From assembly GCF_000004195.4 (NCBI RefSeq), contig NC_030683.2, positions 5,561,815-5,625,814 of the forward strand: DNA of 64,000 nucleotides. Direction: 5' to 3'. The notes under the pieces were generated by a model. The model searched no databases. It saw only the letters and a list, made by a program, of their open reading frames with translations, and was not told where the DNA came from. Positions 13,205 through 26,132 of the stretch are shown here, piece by piece (the first letter of the stretch is position 1; each line of letters starts with the position of its first letter). Position numbers and translations under genes: made by a program. The DNA comes from Xenopus tropicalis. Lineage: Eukaryota > Chordata > Amphibia > Anura > Pipidae.

Positions 13205-16200
13205 CACTATATTGGCATTCCCAGTACCCAGGGGCCCAAACAGCCCCCCCAGCCCAATAAATAGTGACTGTCTGTGGCACCTTACAGCCCCCCTGACATT
13301 CCCAGTACCCAGAGGCACAAACAGCCCCCCCAGCCCAATAAATAGTGACTGTCTATGGCACCTTACAGCAGCCCCCTGGCATTCCCAGTACCCAGAGGCA
13401 CAAACACCCCCCCAGCCCAATAAATAGTGACTGTCTGTGGCACCTTACAGCCCCCCTGGCATTCCCAGTACCCAGAGGCACAAACAGCCCCCCCAGCCCA
13501 ATAAATAGTGACTGTCTGTAGCACCTTACAGCCCCCCTGCATTCCCAGTACCCAGAGGCACAAACAGCCCCCCTCCAGCCCAATAAATAGTGACTGTCTG
13601 TGGCACCTTACAGCCCCCCTGGCATTCCCAGTACCCAGAGGCACAAACAGCCCCCCCCCAGCCCAATAAATAGTGACTGTCTGTGGCACCTTAACAGCCC
13701 CCCTGGCATTCCCAGTACCCAGAGGCACAAACAGCCCCCCCCAGCCCAATAAATAGTGACTGTCTGTGGCACCTTACAGCCCCCCTGCATTCCCAATACC
13801 CAGAGGCACAAACAGCCCCCCCCAGCCCAATAAATAGTGACTGTCTGTGGCACCTTACAGCCCCCCTGGCATTCCCAGTACCCAGAGGCACAAACAGCCC
13901 CCCCCCAGCCCAATAAATAGTGACTGTCTGTGGCACCTTACAGCCCCCCCTGGCATTCCCAGTACCCCAGAGGCACAAACAGCCCCCCCCAGCCCAATAA
14001 ATAGTGACTGTCTGTGGCACCTTACAGCCCCCCTGGCATTCCCAATACCCAGAGGAACAAACAGCCCCCCCAGCCCAATAAATAGTGACTGTCTGTGGCA
14101 CCTTACAGCCCCCCCTGGCATTCCCAGTACCCAGAGGAACAAACAGCCCCCCCAGCCCAATAAATAGTGACTGTCTGTTGCACCTTACAGCCCCCCTGGC
14201 ATTCCCAGTACCCAGAGGCACAAACAGCCCCCCCAGCCCAATAAATAGTGACTGTCTGTGGCACCTTACAGCCCCCCTGGCATTCCCAGTACCCAGAGGC
14301 ACAAACAGCCCCCCCCCCAGCCCAATAAATAGTGACTGTCTGTGGCACCTTACAGCCCCCCTGGCATTCCCAGTACCCAGAGGCACAAAACAGCCCCCCC
14401 CAGCCCAAATAAATAGTGGACTGTCTGTGGCACCTTACAGCCCCCCTGGCATTCCCAGTACCCAGAGGCACAAACAGCCCCCCCCCCCCAGCCCCAATAA
14501 ATAGTGACTGTCTGTGGCACCTTACAGCCCCCCTGGCATTCCCAGTACCCAGAGGCACAAACAGCCCCCCCCCCCAGCCCAATAAATAGTGACTGTCTGT
14601 GGCACCTTACAGCCCCCCTGGCATTCCCAGTACCCAGAGGCACAAACAGCCCCCCCCAGCCCAATAAATAGTGACTGTCTGTGGCACCTTACAGCCCCCC
14701 TGGCATTCCCAGTACCCAGAGGCACAAACAGCCCCCCCCCAGCCCAATAAATAGTGACTGTCTGTGGCACCTTACAGCCCCCCCTGGCATTCCAGTACCC
14801 AGAGGCACAAACAGCCCCCCCCCAGCCCAATAAATAGTGACTGTCTGTGGCACCTTACAGCCCCCCTGGCATTCCCAGTACCCAGAGGCACAAGCAGCCC
14901 CCCCCAGCCCAATAAATAGTGACTGTCTGTGGCACCCTTACAGCCCCCCTGGCATTCCCAGTACCCAGAGGCACAAACAGCCCCCCCCCCCCCAGCCCAA
15001 TAAATAGTGACTGTCTGTGGCACCTTACAGCCCCCCTGGCATTCCCAGTACCCAGAGGCACAAACAGCCCCCCCGCCAGCCCAATAAATAGTGGACTGTC
15101 TGTGGCACCTTACAGCCCCCCTGGGCATTCCCAGTACCCCAGAGGCAACAAAACAGCCGCCCCCCCAGCCCAAATAAATAGTGACTGTCTGTGGCACCTT
15201 ACAGCCCCCCTGGCATTCCCAGTACCCAGAGGCACAAGCAGCCCCCCCCCAGCCCAATAAATAGTGACTGTCTGTGGCACCTTACAGCCCCCCTGGCATT
15301 CCCAGTACCCAGAGGCACAAACAGCCCCCCCCCAGCCCAATAAATAGTGACTGTCCTGTGGCACCTTACAGCCCCCCTGGCATTCCCAGTACCCAGAGGC
15401 ACAAACAGCCCCCCCCCAGCCCAATAAATAGTGACTGTCTGTGGCACCTTACAGGCCCCCCTGGCATTCCCAGTACCCCAGAGGCACAAACAGCCCCCCC
15501 CCCCAGCCCAATAAATAGTGACTGTCTGTGGCACCTTACAGCCCCCCTGGCATTCCCAGTACCCAGAGGCACAAACAGCCCCCCAGCCAAATAAAATAGT
15601 GACTGTCTGTGGCACCTTACAGCCCCCTGGCATCCCAGTACCCAGAGCACAACAGCCCCCCCAGCCCAATAAATAGTGACTGTCTGTGGCACCGTTACAG
15701 CCCCCCTGGCATTCCCAGTACCCAGAGGCACAAACAGCCCCCCCCCAGCCCAATAAATAGTGACTGTCTGTGGCACCTTACAGCCCCCCTGGCATTCCCA
15801 GTACCCAGAGACACAAACAGCCCCCCCAGCCCAATAAATAGTGACTGTCTGTGGCACCTTAACAGCCCCCTGGCATTCCCAGTACCCAGAGGCACAAACA
15901 GCCCCCCCCCCAGCCCAATAAATAGTGACTGTCTGTGGCACCTTACAGCCCCCCTGGCATTCCCAGTACCCAGAGGCACAAACAGCCCCCCCAGCCCAAT
16001 AAATAGTGACTGTCTGTGGCACCTTACAGCCCCCCTGGCATTCCCAGTACCCAGAGGCACAACAGCCCCCCCCCCAGCCCAATAAATAGTGACTGTCTGT
16101 GGCACCTTACAGCCCCCCTGGCATTCCCCAGTACCCAGAGGCACAAACAGCCCCCCCAGCCCCAAATAAATAGTGACTGTCTGTGCCAACCTTACAGCCC

Positions 16201-19200
16201 CCCTGGCATTCCCAGTACCCCAGAGGCACAAACAGCCCCCCAGCCCAATAAATAGTGACTGTCTGTGGCACCTTACAGCCCCCTGGCATTCCCAGTACCC
16301 AGAGGCACAAACAGCCCCCCCCAGCCCAATAAATAGTGACTGTCTGTGGCACCTTACAGCCCCCCTGGCATTCCCAGTACCCAGAGGCACAAACAGCCCC
16401 CCCAGCCCAATAAATAGTGACTGTCTGTGGCACCTTACAGCCCCCCTGGCATTCCCAGTACCCAGAGGCACAAACAGCCCCCCCAGCCCCAATAAATAGT
16501 GACTGTCTGTGCACCTTACAGCCCCCCTGGCATTCCCAGTACCCAGAGGCACAAACAGCCCCCCCCCAGCCCAATAAATAGTGACTGTCTGTGGCACCTT
16601 ACAGCCCCCTGGCATTCCCAGTACCCAGAGGCACAAACAGCCCCCCAGCCTAATAAATAGTGACTGTCTGTGGCACCTTACAGCCCCCCCGGCATTCCCA
16701 GTACCCAGAGGCACAAACAGCCCCCCCCCCAGCCCAATAAATAGTGACTGTCTGTGGCACCTTTACAGCCCCCCTGGAAATCCCAGTACCCAGAGGCACA
16801 AACAGCCCCCCAGCCCAATAAATAGTGACTGTCTGTGGCACCTTACAGCCCCCCCGGCATTCCCAGTACCCAGAGGCACAAACAGCCCCCCCCCCAGCCC
16901 AATAAATAGTGACTGTCTGTGGCACCTTACAGCCCCCTGGCATTCCCAGTACCCAGAGGCACAAACAGCCCCCCAGCCCAATAAATAGTGACTGTCTGTG
17001 GCACCTTACAGCCCCCCTGGCATTCCCAGTACCCAGAGGCACAAACAGCCCCCCCCAGCCCAATAAATAGTGACTGTCTGTGGCACCTTACAGCCCCCTG
17101 GCATTCCCAGTACCCAGAGGCACAAACAGCCCCCCAGCCCAAATAAATAGTGACTGTCTGTGGCACCTTACAGCCCCCCTGGCATTCCCAGTACCCAGAG
17201 GCACAAACAGCCCCCCCCAGCCCAATAAATAGTGACTGTCTGTGGCACCTTACAGCCCCCCTGGCATTCCCAGTACCCAGAGACACAAACAGCCCCCCAG
17301 CCCAATAAATAGTGACTGTCTGTGGCACCTTACAGCCCCCCTGGCATTCCCAGTACCCAGAGGCACAAACAGCCCCCCCCCCCAGCCCAATAAATAGTGA
17401 CTGTCTGTGGCACCTTACAGCCCCCCTGGCATTCCCAGTACCCAGAGGCACAAACAGCCCCCCCAGCCCAATAAATAGTGACTGTCTGTGGCACCTTACA
17501 GCCCCCCTGGCATTCCCAGTACCCAGAGGCACAAACAGCCCCCCCCCCCAGCCCAATAAATAGTGACTGTCTGTGGCACCTTACAGCCCCCCTGGCATTC
17601 CCAGTACCCAGAGGCACAAACAGCCCCCCCAGCCCAATAAATAGTGACTGTCTGTGCCACCTTACAGCCCCCTGGCATTCCCAGTACCCAGAGGCACAAA
17701 CAGCCCCCCCAGCCCAATAAATAGTGACTGTCTGTGGCACCTTACAGCCCCCCTGGCATTCCCAGTACCCAGAGGCACAAACAGCCCCCCCAGCCCAATA
17801 AATAGTGACTGTCTGTGGCACCTTACAGCCCCCCTGGCATTCCCAGTACCCAGAGGCACAAACAGCCCCCCCAGCCCAATAAATAGTGACTGTCTGTGGC
17901 ACCTTACAGCCCCCCTGGCATTCCCAGTACCCAGAGACACAAACAGCCCCCCAGCCCAATAAATAGTGACTGTCTGTGGCACCTTACAGCCCCCCTGGCA
18001 TTCCAGTACCCAGAGGCACAAACAGCCCCCCCCCAGCCCAATAAATAGTGACTGTCTGTGGCACCTTACAGCCCCCTGGCATTCCCAGTACCCAGAGGCA
18101 CAAACAGCCCCCCCAGCCTAATAAATAGTGACTGTCTGTGGCACCTTACAGCCCCCCCGGCATTCCCAGTACCCAGAGGCACAAACAGCCCCCCCCCAGC
18201 CCAATAAATAGTGACTGTCTGTGGCACCTTACAGCCCCCTGGAAATCCCAGTACCCAGAGGCACAAACAGCCCCCCCAGCCCAATAAATAGTGACTGTCT
18301 GTGGCACCTTACAGCCCCCCGGCATTCCCAGTACCCAGAGGCACAAACAGCCCCCCCCCAGCCCAATAAATAGTGACTGTCTGTGGCACCTTACAGCCCC
18401 CCTGGCATTCCCAGTACCCAGAGGCACAAACAGCCCCCCAAGCCCAATAAATAGTGACTGTCTGTGGCACCTTACAGCCCCCCTGGCATTCCCAGTACCC
18501 AGAGGCACAAACAGCCCCCCAGCCCAATAAATAGTGACTGTCTGTGGCACCTTACAGCCCCCCTGGCATTCCCAGTACCCAGAGGCACAAACAGCCCCCC
18601 CAGCCCAATAAATAGTGACTGTCTGTGGCACCTTACAGCCCCCCTGGCATTCCCAGTACCCAGAGGCACAAAACAGCCCCCCCCCCCAGCCCAATAAATA
18701 GTGACTGTCTGTGGCACCTTAACAGCCCCCTGGCATTCCCAGTACCCACAGGCACAAAACAGCCCCCAGCCAAATAAATAGTGACTGTCTGTGGCACCTT
18801 ACAGCCCCTGGCATTCCCAGTACCCACAGGCACAAACAGCCCCCCCAGCCCAATAAATAGTGACTGTCTGTGGCACCTTACAGCCCCCTGGCATTCCCAG
18901 TACCCAGAGGCACAAACAGCCCCCCCAGCCAAATAAATAGTGACTGTCTGTGGCACCTTACAGCCCCCCTGGCATTCCCAGTACCCAGAGGCACAAACAG
19001 CCCCCCCAGCCCAATAAATAGTGACTGTCTGTGGCACCTTACAGCCCCCCTGGCATTCCCAGTACCCAGAGGCACAAACAGCCCCCCCCCCAGCCCAATA
19101 AATAGTGACTGTCTGTGGCACCTTACAGCCCCCCTGGCATTCCCAGTACCCAGAGGCACAAACAGCCCCCCCCCCCAGCCCAATAAATAGTGACTGTCTG

Positions 19201-20945
19201 TGGCACCTTACAGCCCCCTGGCATTCCCAGTACCCAGAGGCACAAACAGCCCCCCAGCCAAATAAATAGTGACTGTCTGTGGCACCTTACAGCCCCCCTG
19301 GCATTCCCAGTACCCAGAGACACAAACAGCCCCCCCAGCCCAATAAATAGTGACTGTCTGTGGCACCTTACAGCCCCCCTGGCATTCCCAGTACCCAGAG
19401 GCACAAACAGCCCCCCCCCCAGCCCAAATAAATAGTGACTGTCTGTGGCACCTTACAGCCCCCCTGGCATTCCCAGTACCCAGAGACACAAACAGCCCCC
19501 CCAGCCCAATAAATAGTGACTGTCTGTGGCACCTTACAGCCCCCCTGGCATTCCCAGTACCCAGAGGCACAAACAGCCCCCCCCCCCCAGCCCAATAAAT
19601 AGTGACTGTCTGTGGCACCTTACAGCCCCCCTGGCATTCCCAGTACCCAGAGGCACAAACAGCCCCCCCAGCCCAATAAATAGTGACTGTCTGTGGCACC
19701 TTACAGCCCCCCTGGCATTCCAGTACCCAGAGGCACAAACAGCCCCCCCCAGCCCAATAAATAGTGACTGTCTGTGGGCACCTTACAGCCCCCCTGGCAT
19801 TCCCAGTACCCCAGAGGCACAAACAGCCCCCCAGCCCAATAAATAGTGACTGTCTGTGGCACCTTACAGCCCCCCTGGCATTCCCAGTACCCAGAGGCAC
19901 AAGCAGCCCCCCCCCAGCCCAATAAATAGTGACTGTCTGTGGCACCTTACAGCCCCCCTGGCATTCCCAGTACCCAGAGGCACAAACAGCCCCCCAGCCC
20001 AATAAATAGTGACTGTCTGTGGCACCTTACAGCCCCCCTGGCATTCCCAGTACCCAGAGGCACAAACAGCCCCCCCCAGCCCAATAAATAGTGACTGTCT
20101 GTGGCACCTTACAGCCCCCCTGGCATTCCCAGTACCCAGAGGCACAACAGCCCCCCCCCAGCCCAATAAATAGTGACTGTCTGTGGCACCTTACAGCCCC
20201 CTGGCATTCCCAGTACCCTGAGGCACAAACAGCCCCCCCCAGCCCAATAAATAGTGACTGTCTGTGGCACCTTAAGCCCCCCCGGCATTCCCAGTACCCA
20301 GAGGCACAAACAGCCCCCCCCCCAGCCCAATAAATAGTGACTGTCTGTGGCACCTTACAGCCCCCCTGGAAATCCCAGTACCCAGAGGCACAAACAGCCC
20401 CCCCAGCCCAATAAATAGTGACTGTCTGTGGCACCTTACAGCCCCCCCGGCATTCCCAGTACCCAGAGGCACAAACAGCCCCCCCCCAGCCCAATAAATA
20501 GTGACTGTCTGTGGCACCTTACAGCCCCCCTGGCATTCCCAGTACCCAGAGGCACAAACAGCCCCCAAGCCCAATAAATAGTGACTGTCTGTGGCACCTT
20601 ACAGCCCCCCTGGCATTCCCAGTACCCAGAGGCACAAACAGCCCCCCCAGCCCAATAAATAGTGACTGTCTGTGGCACCTTACAGCCCCCCTGGCATTCC
20701 CAGTACCCAGAGGCACAAACAGCCCCCCAGCCCAATAAATAGTGACTGTCTGTGGCACCTTACAGCCCCCCTGGCATTCCCAGTACCCAGAGGCACAAAC
20801 AGCCCCCCCAGCCCAATAAATAGTGACTGTCTGTGGCACCTTACAGCCCCCCTGGCATTCCCAGTACCCAGAGGCACAAACAGCCCCCCCAGCCCAATAA
20901 ATAGTGACTGTCTGTGGCACCTTACAGCCCCCCTGGCATTTGCCC
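13205..20945. repeat. 81-bp tandem array, ~94 copies (7.7 kb)
   Basis: The unit contains GCATTCCCAGTACCCAGAGG, an internal C-run of 5 to 13, AATAAATAGTGACTGTCTG and GGCACCTTACAGCCCCCCTG. Length variation is mostly in the C-run. A triplet of variant units (CCCGGCATT, then CTGGAAATCC, then CCCGGCATT) recurs near 16690, 18150 and 20290, showing multi-unit duplications. Extra indels cluster at 14390-16200 and 18720-18780, which may be sequencing error. More than 30 open frames of 70 to 340 codons on both strands are read-through of the unit. Confidence 0.98.
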
Positions 20946-21659
20946 CCCCTGGTACCTGAGTGCAGTAAAACATTAACAATGGAAAACAAATGACATTCAA
21001 TTTAAAAATGACTTTCCCTTTAATCGTGACATACAGGGTTGCCCCTTGATATACTGTATGTATGTATGTTTGTACATATACGTCTCCTTGCGCCGTATCC
21101 TATAGTAACTGTCCATCTGGGTACATTCAGGGGCGTGTCCCCAGCGAGTAGCCAATCAGGCTGCAGGTCCCAGTCGATACAAGGGGATGTGTTCCGTCTG
21201 TTGATTGGCCGACAAGTCATTGCGCTGAAGCCCATCGACACAAAGGTATTTCGTTTCATTATGATTTAGAGCTTTATGGATTTAGGATTTTACCTTTATA
21301 GCTTTTCTAATGGAAAGTCCCATCCTGTAGATGATATAATTCGCATTATAGACGTAACGAGGGCCAGATGTGCTCCTTGTGCTCAATTTCTGTCTTATTA
21401 ACCCTTTGTGTCTTTCTCTATCAGGTGTGCGATGCCCCGGCGACTACCTGGCACGGGACTGGCCAATCACCAGGCAGAACCCAGTCCTTGAAAAGGAAAC
21501 AAAAGAGAATTATTATAATTATCCTTTATTTATAGAATATTACAGAACGTGTTCATCATTTGCATCAGCGCCGGCCCCAAAGGGGCTTCCAAACTAACAT
21601 CATTGGCTCCCATTCATTATGGGCTAAATTCCCAAAGGAAACCGACAACAAAAAGGGGT
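20946..21659. other. Unique block between arrays
   Basis: No gene is recognised. The part 21090-21240 is balanced in composition and contains two CCAAT-type motifs (GCCAATCAGG at about 21151, GATTGGCCGAC at about 21204), so it is a candidate regulatory block. The rest is AT-rich. Confidence 0.3.
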
Positions 21660-23155
21660 TAAAATAATAATCTACCCCCTACTGTAAATGATAAGGATAT
21701 TAGCAGTCACTGAGGGGTTCTGTGCCCCCCATATAAAGGCACAAGGCTGCAGGCTGAGTTATACAGGGAACTCTGAGTATCACTCATGTATTATAAGGGA
21801 TAATGTACCCCCTACTGTAAATGATAAGGATATTAGCAGTCACTGAGGGGTTCTGTGCCCCCCATATAAAGGCACAAGGCTGCAGGCTGAGTTATACAGG
21901 GAACTCTGAGTATCACTTATGTATTATAAGGGATAATGTACCCCCTACTGTAAATGATAAGGATATTAGCAGTCACTGAGGGGTTCTGTGCCCCCCATAT
22001 AAAGGCACAAGGCTGCAGGCTGAGTTATACAGGGAACTCTGAGTATCACTCATGTATTATAAGGGATAATGTACCCCTACTGTAAATGATAAGGATATTA
22101 GCAGTCACTGAGGGGTTCTGTGCCCCCCATATAAAGGCACAAGGCTGCAGGCTGAGTTATACAGGGAACTCTGAGTATCACTCATGTATTATAAGGCATA
22201 ATGTACCCCCTACTGTAAATGATAAGGATATTAGCAGTCACTGAGGGGTTCTGTGCCCCCCATATAAAGGCACAAGGCTGCAGGCTGAGTTATACAGGGA
22301 ACTCTGAGTATCACTCATGTATTATAAGGCATAATGTACCCCCTACTGTAAATGATAAGGATATTAGCAGTCACTGAGGGGTTCTGTGCCCCCCATATAA
22401 AGGCACAAGGCTGCAGGCTGAGTTATACAGGGAACTCTGAGTATCACTCATGTATTATAAGGGATAATGTACCCCCTACTGTAAATGATAAGGATATTAG
22501 CAGTCACTGAGGGGCTCTGTGCCCATATAAAGGCACAAGGCTGCAGGCTGAGTTATACAGGGAACTCTGAGTATCACTCATGTATTATAAGGGATAATGT
22601 ACCCCCTACTGTAAATGATAAGGATATTAGCAGTCACTGAGGGGTTCTGTGCCCCCCATATAAAGGCACAAGGCCGCAGGCTGAGTTATACAGGGAACTC
22701 TGAGTATCACTCATGTATTATAAGGCATAATGTACCCCCTACTGTAAATGATAAGGATATTAGCAGTCACTGAGGGGTTCTGTGCCCCCCATATAAAGGC
22801 ACAAGGCTGCAGGCTGAGTTATACAGGGAACTCTGAGTATCACTCATGTATTATAAGGGATAATGTACCCCCTACTGTAAATGATAAGGATATTAGCAGT
22901 CACTGAGGGGCTCTGTGCCCATATAAAGGCACAAGGCTGCAGGCTGAGTTATACAGGGAACTCTGAGTATCACTCATGTATTATAAGGGATACTGTACCC
23001 CCTACTGTAAATGATAAGGATATTAGCAGTCACTGAGGGGTTCTGTGCCCATATAAAGGCACAAGGCTGCAGGCTGAGTTATACAGGGAACTCTGAGTAT
23101 CACTCATGTATTATAAGGGATAATGTACCCCCTACTGTAAATGATAAGGATCATC
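21660..23155. repeat. 133-bp tandem array, ~11 copies
   Basis: TACCCCCTACTGTAAATGAT repeats every 133 bp from 21673, with AGGATATTAGCAGTCACTGA, CATATAAAGGCACAAGGCTG and GAACTCTGAGTATCACTCAT inside the unit. Copies near 22513, 22913 and 23043 share a small deletion before ATATAAAGG, so that variant has spread within the array. Copies are otherwise almost identical. Confidence 0.97.
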
Positions 23156-23584
23156 GTTTATTCATATTTTTCAACAGGGGGTATCCGGAGAAATGACAAC
23201 AAGAAAATATAATATAAAATGGCCCCTTTATTGGAGCTCCCTATAGATCCTCTCAGGTCCCTGCCTGTGTTTCAGATGAGGGGTGGGCGTGTCCTAAATT
23301 TCCCTGCCAGCAGCACAGTAGGAGGGGGAGCAGCCAATCACAGCCCTGCAGTCACACAAGCAAAACCAACGGGAAATGTCACCTGTTTTTTCCTGCTTGT
23401 GGAATAGTTTCCCTTTGCCGTGACTGTTACATAATCCTCTCTCATTGGGCTCCTATCAGTTTCCATTGGGCAGTGTCGGGCCCTGCGATTGGCCCAGCTC
23501 CTTGTTGGGAGAATCCATTAGTCTCTGAGCCTTTAAAGAAGACCCACAAATACAAAGCTGTATAATAAAAATTAAACATGAAAC
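23156..23584. other. Unique block
   Basis: Ordinary sequence with several CCAAT-type motifs (for example about 23334 and 23489) and no recognisable exon. A 62-codon open frame at 23219-23407 shows no motif. Confidence 0.3.
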
Positions 23585-23970
23585 CTAAATTATTTTTTTA
23601 ATTAAATCATCTATACCTGTTATAAATGTGTTTAAAAATCTGAGCTGTCAATCATATATTGCCTGCCCTGCCTCTATGCCGAAGGCATAGAGGCGGGGCA
23701 GGCAATATATGATTGACAGCTCAGATTTTTAATTATAATAACTTTCACTTTCCTAGATATTAATAAGATGGTGAATGTATAAGATTTGGGGCCTTAATAA
23801 CAGTGTTCCCAAAATGGCGCCGCCCTGCTGGCTGTGACTGTAAACTCCAAGAGCAAAGGGAAAAAAAACAAAATAAATTTATACGGTGTAAGTAACATTT
23901 ATTTTGCTCAACTAACCTGATAGAAAAGGATTTTGAAATTATTTCTTTGGGTGACAGTTCCCCTTTAAAC
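23585..23970. mobile_element. MITE-like element with large hairpin
   Basis: The right end reads GTGACAGTTCCCCTTTAA, the typical terminus of TTAA-targeting frog MITEs. The left part is a large palindrome at 23632-23732. The body includes CCCAAAATGGCGCCGCCCTG. No coding capacity is visible. The left terminus is unclear, so the element may be truncated or composite. Confidence 0.6.
23632..23732. repeat. 49-bp-arm inverted repeat (hairpin)
   Basis: The left arm 23632-23680 and right arm 23684-23732 are reverse complements with a single mismatch (CCCTGCC versus the complement of GGCGGGG, a G-T type difference) around a 3-nt GAA loop. The core is CTCTATGCCGAAGGCATAGAG. Confidence 0.95.
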
Positions 23971-24756
23971 CCATAACCCCTAAGCGGTGCCACTGACCCC
24001 CTTTTCTCCGGCCTATGGAAGGGGGGGCGAGTGGTGATTTGCGGTTGTGGCTTTATCTATGAAGCCTGGCCAAGGGCCCCGTGTAATGGATAGCCTGTAA
24101 TTTTACGCCCGCGGTGGGGGGGGATAAAAAATTGCTTTTTTGCAGCCGGACAATTAGGGCCTCCGGTTAGATTGCTCTAAAGCCAAGTTTTTGGCTGGGA
24201 ATCATGTTCCTCGGCGGAGGGAGATTGGCTGCGAGGAGAGGATAATCCGGGGGCTATTACACTAAGTGGGATGAGAGGCCGGGGCATGAGCGGCGGCAGA
24301 TTGCTTGTCTTACCGCTCGCAGGCGGATTTGCTTCCCTGGATTTGGGGGGGGGGGGGGAGTGACAATGCGCCGGCTGTTCCTTAATAACCTGGAAACATC
24401 TCGCCATCTCGGGCCGACGTGTAAAGTCAGAATGGGAATTGGAACACTCTGCTGTCACTTAGAGAGAATTATATGGAGTGCGGGGGGGGCGCCGTCATGG
24501 TTAAAGGGGAACTTTGCCTAATGAAAAGTAACACCGGGTGTAAATGTGGCTGCTATCGTGTTGGTTGCCTGGTTCTGACTCTTGAAACAATGTAGGAAAA
24601 AAAACAGGTGTGACTTCTGCCGCACTAGAGTCGGAACCGGCAGTGCAGAGAATACTAATAGCAAAGCAGGCACTGGTGTCACTAAGAATTTCCAACCCGC
24701 GGCCCCTCCTGCTGTTATTAACCCATATCAGCCCCCAGCAAGAAACACTTTTACTC
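23971..24756. other. Repeat-free block, strong candidate conserved noncoding element
   Basis: About 24010-24475 is free of repeats, with balanced composition and motifs such as GGCTTTATCTATGAAGCC, CCGGACAATTAGGGCC and GGGATGAGAGGCC. It lies 16 kb upstream of emx2. No exon is recognisable. At 24560-24660 an inverted pair GGTTCTGACTC / GAGTCGGAACC resembles the edge of the 112-bp satellite unit and may be an element remnant. Confidence 0.35.
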
Positions 24757-25330
24757 CCCCTGTAAGCTGCCATCACAGTGCTCTAGCCCCACCCACTGCT
24801 GGAATTACTGACTCCCTGCCCCTCCCCCTGTAAGCTTCCATCACAGTGCTCTAGCCCCACCCACTGCTGGAATTACTGACTCCCTGCCCCTCCCCCTGTA
24901 AGCTTCCATCACAGTGCTCTAGCCCCACCCACTGCTGGAATTACTGACTCCCTGCCCCTCCCCCTGTAAGCTTCCATCACAGTGCTCTAGCCCCACCCAC
25001 TGCTGGAATTATTGACTCCCTGCCCCTCCCCCTGTAAGCTTCCATCACAGTGCTCTAGCCCCACCCACTGCTTGAATTATTGACTCCCTGCCCCTCCCCC
25101 TATAAGATCCACTACAGTGTTCTAGCCCCACCCACTGCTTGAATTATTGACTCCCTGCCCCTCCCCCTATAAGATCCACTACAGTGTTCTAGCCCCACCC
25201 ACTGCTGGAATTACTGACTCCCTGCCACTCCCCCTGTAAGTTCCAATCAGAGTGTTCTAGCCCCACCCACTGCTTGAATGACAGACTCCCTGCCCCTCCC
25301 CTATAAGCTCCCATCAGTATGCCCCCCCAG
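24757..25330. repeat. 68-bp tandem array, ~8 copies
   Basis: CCCCTGTAAGCTTCCATCAC and AGTGCTCTAGCCCCACCCAC recur at a 68-bp period (TAAGCTTCC at 24831 and 24899), followed by TGCTGGAATTACTGACTCCC. The right-hand copies are more diverged (TATAAGATCCACTACAG), giving a left-young, right-old gradient. Confidence 0.95.
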
Positions 25331-25339
25331 CTCACTACT

Positions 25340-25436
25340 TAAGTTAAACAAATAAATACTGAAGACCAATGAAAAAGTTGCTTTCAGTCGGACCCTCTAT
25401 AATTCACTAGTAGTTAATGAACTTCCCCTTTAAACC
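25340..25436. mobile_element. MITE terminal fragment
   Basis: GAAGACCAATGAAAAAGTTGC and the terminal ACTTCCCCTTTAA match the tail of the TTAA-type frog MITE at 52479-52915 in diverged form. Only one end is present. Confidence 0.5.
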
Positions 25437-26132
25437 CTCCATACACACTGACATTAACCCTGAGTGGCCCAGGCCACATAACGCACAGGAGCCGCTTGGG
25501 CGCCCAATTCACACATTTTTTTATTTTTTTAATTCTTTATATTAATTGCAAGCAGATTATTGCAGTGAGGCCCCCGGACCTGCCCGGAATCTCCGCCCAT
25601 TACAGCAAATGATTACTTTCCCCCCATTCCTGCACTTTTCTATATTTCTTAACGACTTAATAACCGGGTTCCAGGAATATAAATCCCCCCTGCGCCTTAT
25701 GTGCCCTTTATCCTCCCCGTATACATTAGGGACGTGTTCAAAAGGCAAGTAAAACCTATTTAGTCTGGTTCTGAGGTTCAACTGCCATGTGGTTGCTATG
25801 GTCACTTCCCTAGCAACCAAGCACGGTTTAATAGAAGAGGGACTGAACAGTACGATAAATAATAACAAATACTAATACAAACCGCAGTCAAATCCCTGTT
25901 TGTTTAAGGAGAACGTCTCCTTTATTCAGGTCCGTGGCCCTAGAAGTACAGGGCCCCTATGTTCTGTTATCCGGGGACTGGGCCCCGTCCAATCACAATA
26001 ATCGATGGCTACTCAGGCCTCCGCTAAGCAGAATTATCTGTAGGGAATATATGGATTATATAATAAAAACAATATATTTGATGCAAGTTCACAGAATCAG
26101 GATACTGTATATGATCTATTATATATATATAC
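25437..26132. other. Unique block with a MITE remnant
   Basis: 25440-25740 is repeat-free and looks like candidate conserved noncoding DNA (ATTGCAAGCAGATTATTGC, ATTACAGCAAATGATTAC). At about 25770-25870, ATGTGGTTGCTATGGTCAC and CCCTAGCAACCAAGCACGG match the central part of the MITE at 52479-52915, so this is a fragment of that family. 25870-26130 shows nothing notable. Confidence 0.35.

Noticed and set aside
15695..16714. Minus-strand 339-codon open frame in the 81-bp array
   Set aside because: The frame shifts with each C-run change and many overlapping frames are equally long; it is a repeat artefact.
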